Shown here one piece after another: positions 62,653-64,000 of a stretch of DNA of 64,000 nucleotides; positions within the stretch are counted from its first letter, which is position 1, and each line of letters starts with the position of its first letter. The position numbers and the translations under genes are program-made. Source of the DNA: Capitulum mitella (taxonomy: Eukaryota > Arthropoda > Thecostraca > Pollicipedomorpha > Pollicipedidae); contig CP099840.1 of NCBI GenBank assembly GCA_030062745.1, positions 29,515,006-29,579,005 of the forward strand. Reading direction: 5' to 3'. Below the pieces are notes generated by a model that was given only the letters and a program-made list of their open reading frames with translations, searched no databases and was not told the origin of the DNA.

Positions 62653-62702
62653 CTTTTATACGGCGCCGCCGCCGCCGAGCGGCGCCGGCCGCCCGAAATA
62701 GG
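62653..62702 (-). promoter_or_regulatory. SCP core promoter: TATA box and CArG-like site
   Basis: TATAAAAG on the minus strand at 62660-62653, inside a CpG island, with a start site expected near 62628-62636. CCTATTTCGG at 62702-62693 is one mismatch from the CC(A/T)6GG box bound by SRF in muscle genes. The TATA box is visible; the SRF reading is inference. Confidence 0.6.
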
Positions 62703-62999
62703 GCGGTCGCGCGGCGGCCGCGGCCTCGCCGGGCCCGGCCGGCCGCCGGGCGGGCCTCGCCGCCGGGTTCGCGCCGCCAGCGGCGGGGACGCTGCCGGAG
62801 ACCCGCTCCGGACCCGCGGGGACCGGCCTGGACGCGATCGATCCCGAGTCGGGAGCGCGCGGCCGCCACCCAAGCCGCAGACGCCCACCGCGCCGAAAAC
62901 AAACAGCGGCGGTCGCGGCGCGCGGCCGGCGCCGCCTGTTTAGCGCGCCGGCGGCGTGTTTGGCGCGGCGTGATCGGCGCCGGCCGCGCGGCGTCCGGT

Positions 63000-63180
63000 A
63001 AATGCTGCGGACGAGAAGCAGGTGGCGGCTCGTCCCGGCAGAGGCAGATGGCCGCTCGTCCCGACAGAGACAGGCGGACGCTCGTCCTGGCAGAAACAGA
63101 CGACGGCTCGTCCCGGCGGAGGAAAATGGAGGCTCATCGTGGCAGAGGCGGACGGCCGCTCGTTCCGGCAGAAGGCAACG
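63000..63180. repeat. Degenerate 26-27-bp tandem repeat, about 6 copies
   Basis: Unit GCTCGTCCCGGCAGAGGCAG followed by ATGGCC, upstream of the SCP promoter. Confidence 0.85.
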
Positions 63181-63189
63181 AGCTTCACC

Positions 63190-64000
63190 GGAAATCCGGG
63201 GTGCCTGCTGTCCGGCTCTCAGACGTAACAGGAAATACAAGAGCCTCCCCCTTGCTAAATCCTTGCATGAACGCATTCCACGATGAAAGGATGTCCCCAG
63301 GCTTTGAAGTGCCCCCAAACTTCGTAAGTGGTACACCTGCACTTTTTCGGACGCATTTTGAGGAAAGTATAGACATGTTTGGACGTTTGAATACAAATGC
63401 TTTGACCAAAGGACTGGGGAAACCGTAGAACTTGCTTAGCTATGTTGCGTGGAACCAATGACAAGGACTTTTGTTTTGGAAAACATTTGAACACCAAAAG
63501 GTATTTTTTCTCAGATGAAATCTAAAGTTTCTTCGTCCACCCTGTTTCCTGGAAAAATGCACCTTTCGGGAACTTAAATAGTTTCGCGGCCTATTTATCC
63601 GCTGATGGAGACAAAGTCTTCTCTTGGTGCTTGCTTCATCCTTTTCCTCCTTCCCCAGGGTGGGGAATCTGAGTAAATGCAAAAAATATCACATGATCAT
63701 GCAAGGCAAAAATATCCCTCGTCAAAAGCCTTCCGTCATTGGACCCTCGTCAAAAGCCTCCCGTCCTTTTCGTTGTCAGTTTCGCAAAAGCCTACTTGGA
63801 AGAAACTGAAAGTTTTTCTGCTCCTTTTGTTACTTCTGGTAGTCCGTGGCCATAGCAGTTGTAACAGTACCTGAAGTCATAAATCTCATTGTTTTACATT
63901 TACACCATGATCTTCCAAGATGCAGAGATCTCGCATCCCGTATCTGTGCTGGAATGGTCAACGATGCCTGATGATACCAGTAATATCTAACAACGCATTC
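63190..64000. other. DNA upstream of SCP without recognised feature
   Basis: Short frames only. A direct repeat of CCTCGTCAAAAGCC(T/C)(T/C)CCGTC lies at about 63718-63763. Confidence 0.4.

Larger units (their letters stand above)
62430..62995. promoter_or_regulatory. CpG island over the SCP promoter
   Basis: Very CpG-rich block between AT-rich flanks. Open frames on both strands (344 and 246 residues at most) overlap each other and are Arg/Ala/Pro-rich, so I take them as compositional. Confidence 0.6.

Noticed and set aside
62394-63428. 344-residue plus-strand open frame
   Set aside because: It runs antisense to the SCP promoter and first exon, is Arg/Ala/Pro-rich with overlapping frames on the other strand, and crosses a tandem repeat. 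No domain seen.

Overview
The window is nuclear DNA from an arthropod, most likely a crustacean. It has long introns, GT-AG splice sites, GC-rich coding exons in AT-richer non-coding DNA, dense degraded transposons and many minisatellites. The strongest clue is a complete gene for sarcoplasmic calcium-binding protein (SCP) of the crustacean muscle type on the minus strand. The codon use (strongly GC-ending in most exons) would suit a barnacle or a similar crustacean, but the species cannot be fixed from the sequence.

Two protein-coding genes can be assembled exon by exon, and they converge. On the plus strand, a DEG/ENaC (pickpocket-like) sodium-channel subunit runs from about 3.0 to 34.7 kb in 11 coding exons. 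All splice phases agree and give 537 residues, with the N-terminal His-Gly gating motif, TM1, a Cys-rich extracellular domain and TM2 with a GxS filter. On the minus strand, SCP runs from about 62.6 kb (TATA promoter and a non-coding first exon) to 42.1 kb (AATAAA), with 5 coding segments per transcript giving 193 residues. Its third coding exon exists in two versions of identical length and phase, so the gene should make two isoforms that differ across the end of EF-hand 2 and the start of EF-hand 3. A membrane Na+ channel and a cytosolic Ca2+ buffer share no evident pathway, and their adjacency is probably incidental.

The rest is mostly repeats. 1.4-2.7 kb and 27.6-28.8 kb: two copies of a TTAA-flanked non-autonomous DNA element (family A); a third, older copy at 20.7-22.8 kb is split by another element. 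3.4-3.9 kb: a foldback element with about 120-bp inverted arms. 4.6-9.9 kb: three Penelope-like retroelement remnants (reverse-transcriptase thumb, GIY-YIG, hammerhead-like 3' motif), one of them interrupted by a complete-length but dead mariner. 6.7-7.4 and 53.6-54.8 kb: family B. 11.9-13.2 kb: family C. 6.53 and 39.88 kb: two tiny (about 60 bp) target-site-duplicated retro-insertions that begin at nearly the same base. 37.4, 42.7, 50.2 and 58.2 kb: small elements with CAGG(G/A)(G/A)CGTAGCC-type ends. The SCP gene and the intergenic interval carry GC-rich islands and minisatellites (35-bp units at 38.5 kb, 41-bp at 48.1 kb, about 26-bp at 63.0 kb).

I found no RNA genes, CRISPR arrays or prokaryotic features. 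Most of the long GC-rich open frames at 38-51 kb and 62-63 kb are artefacts of composition or tandem repeats.
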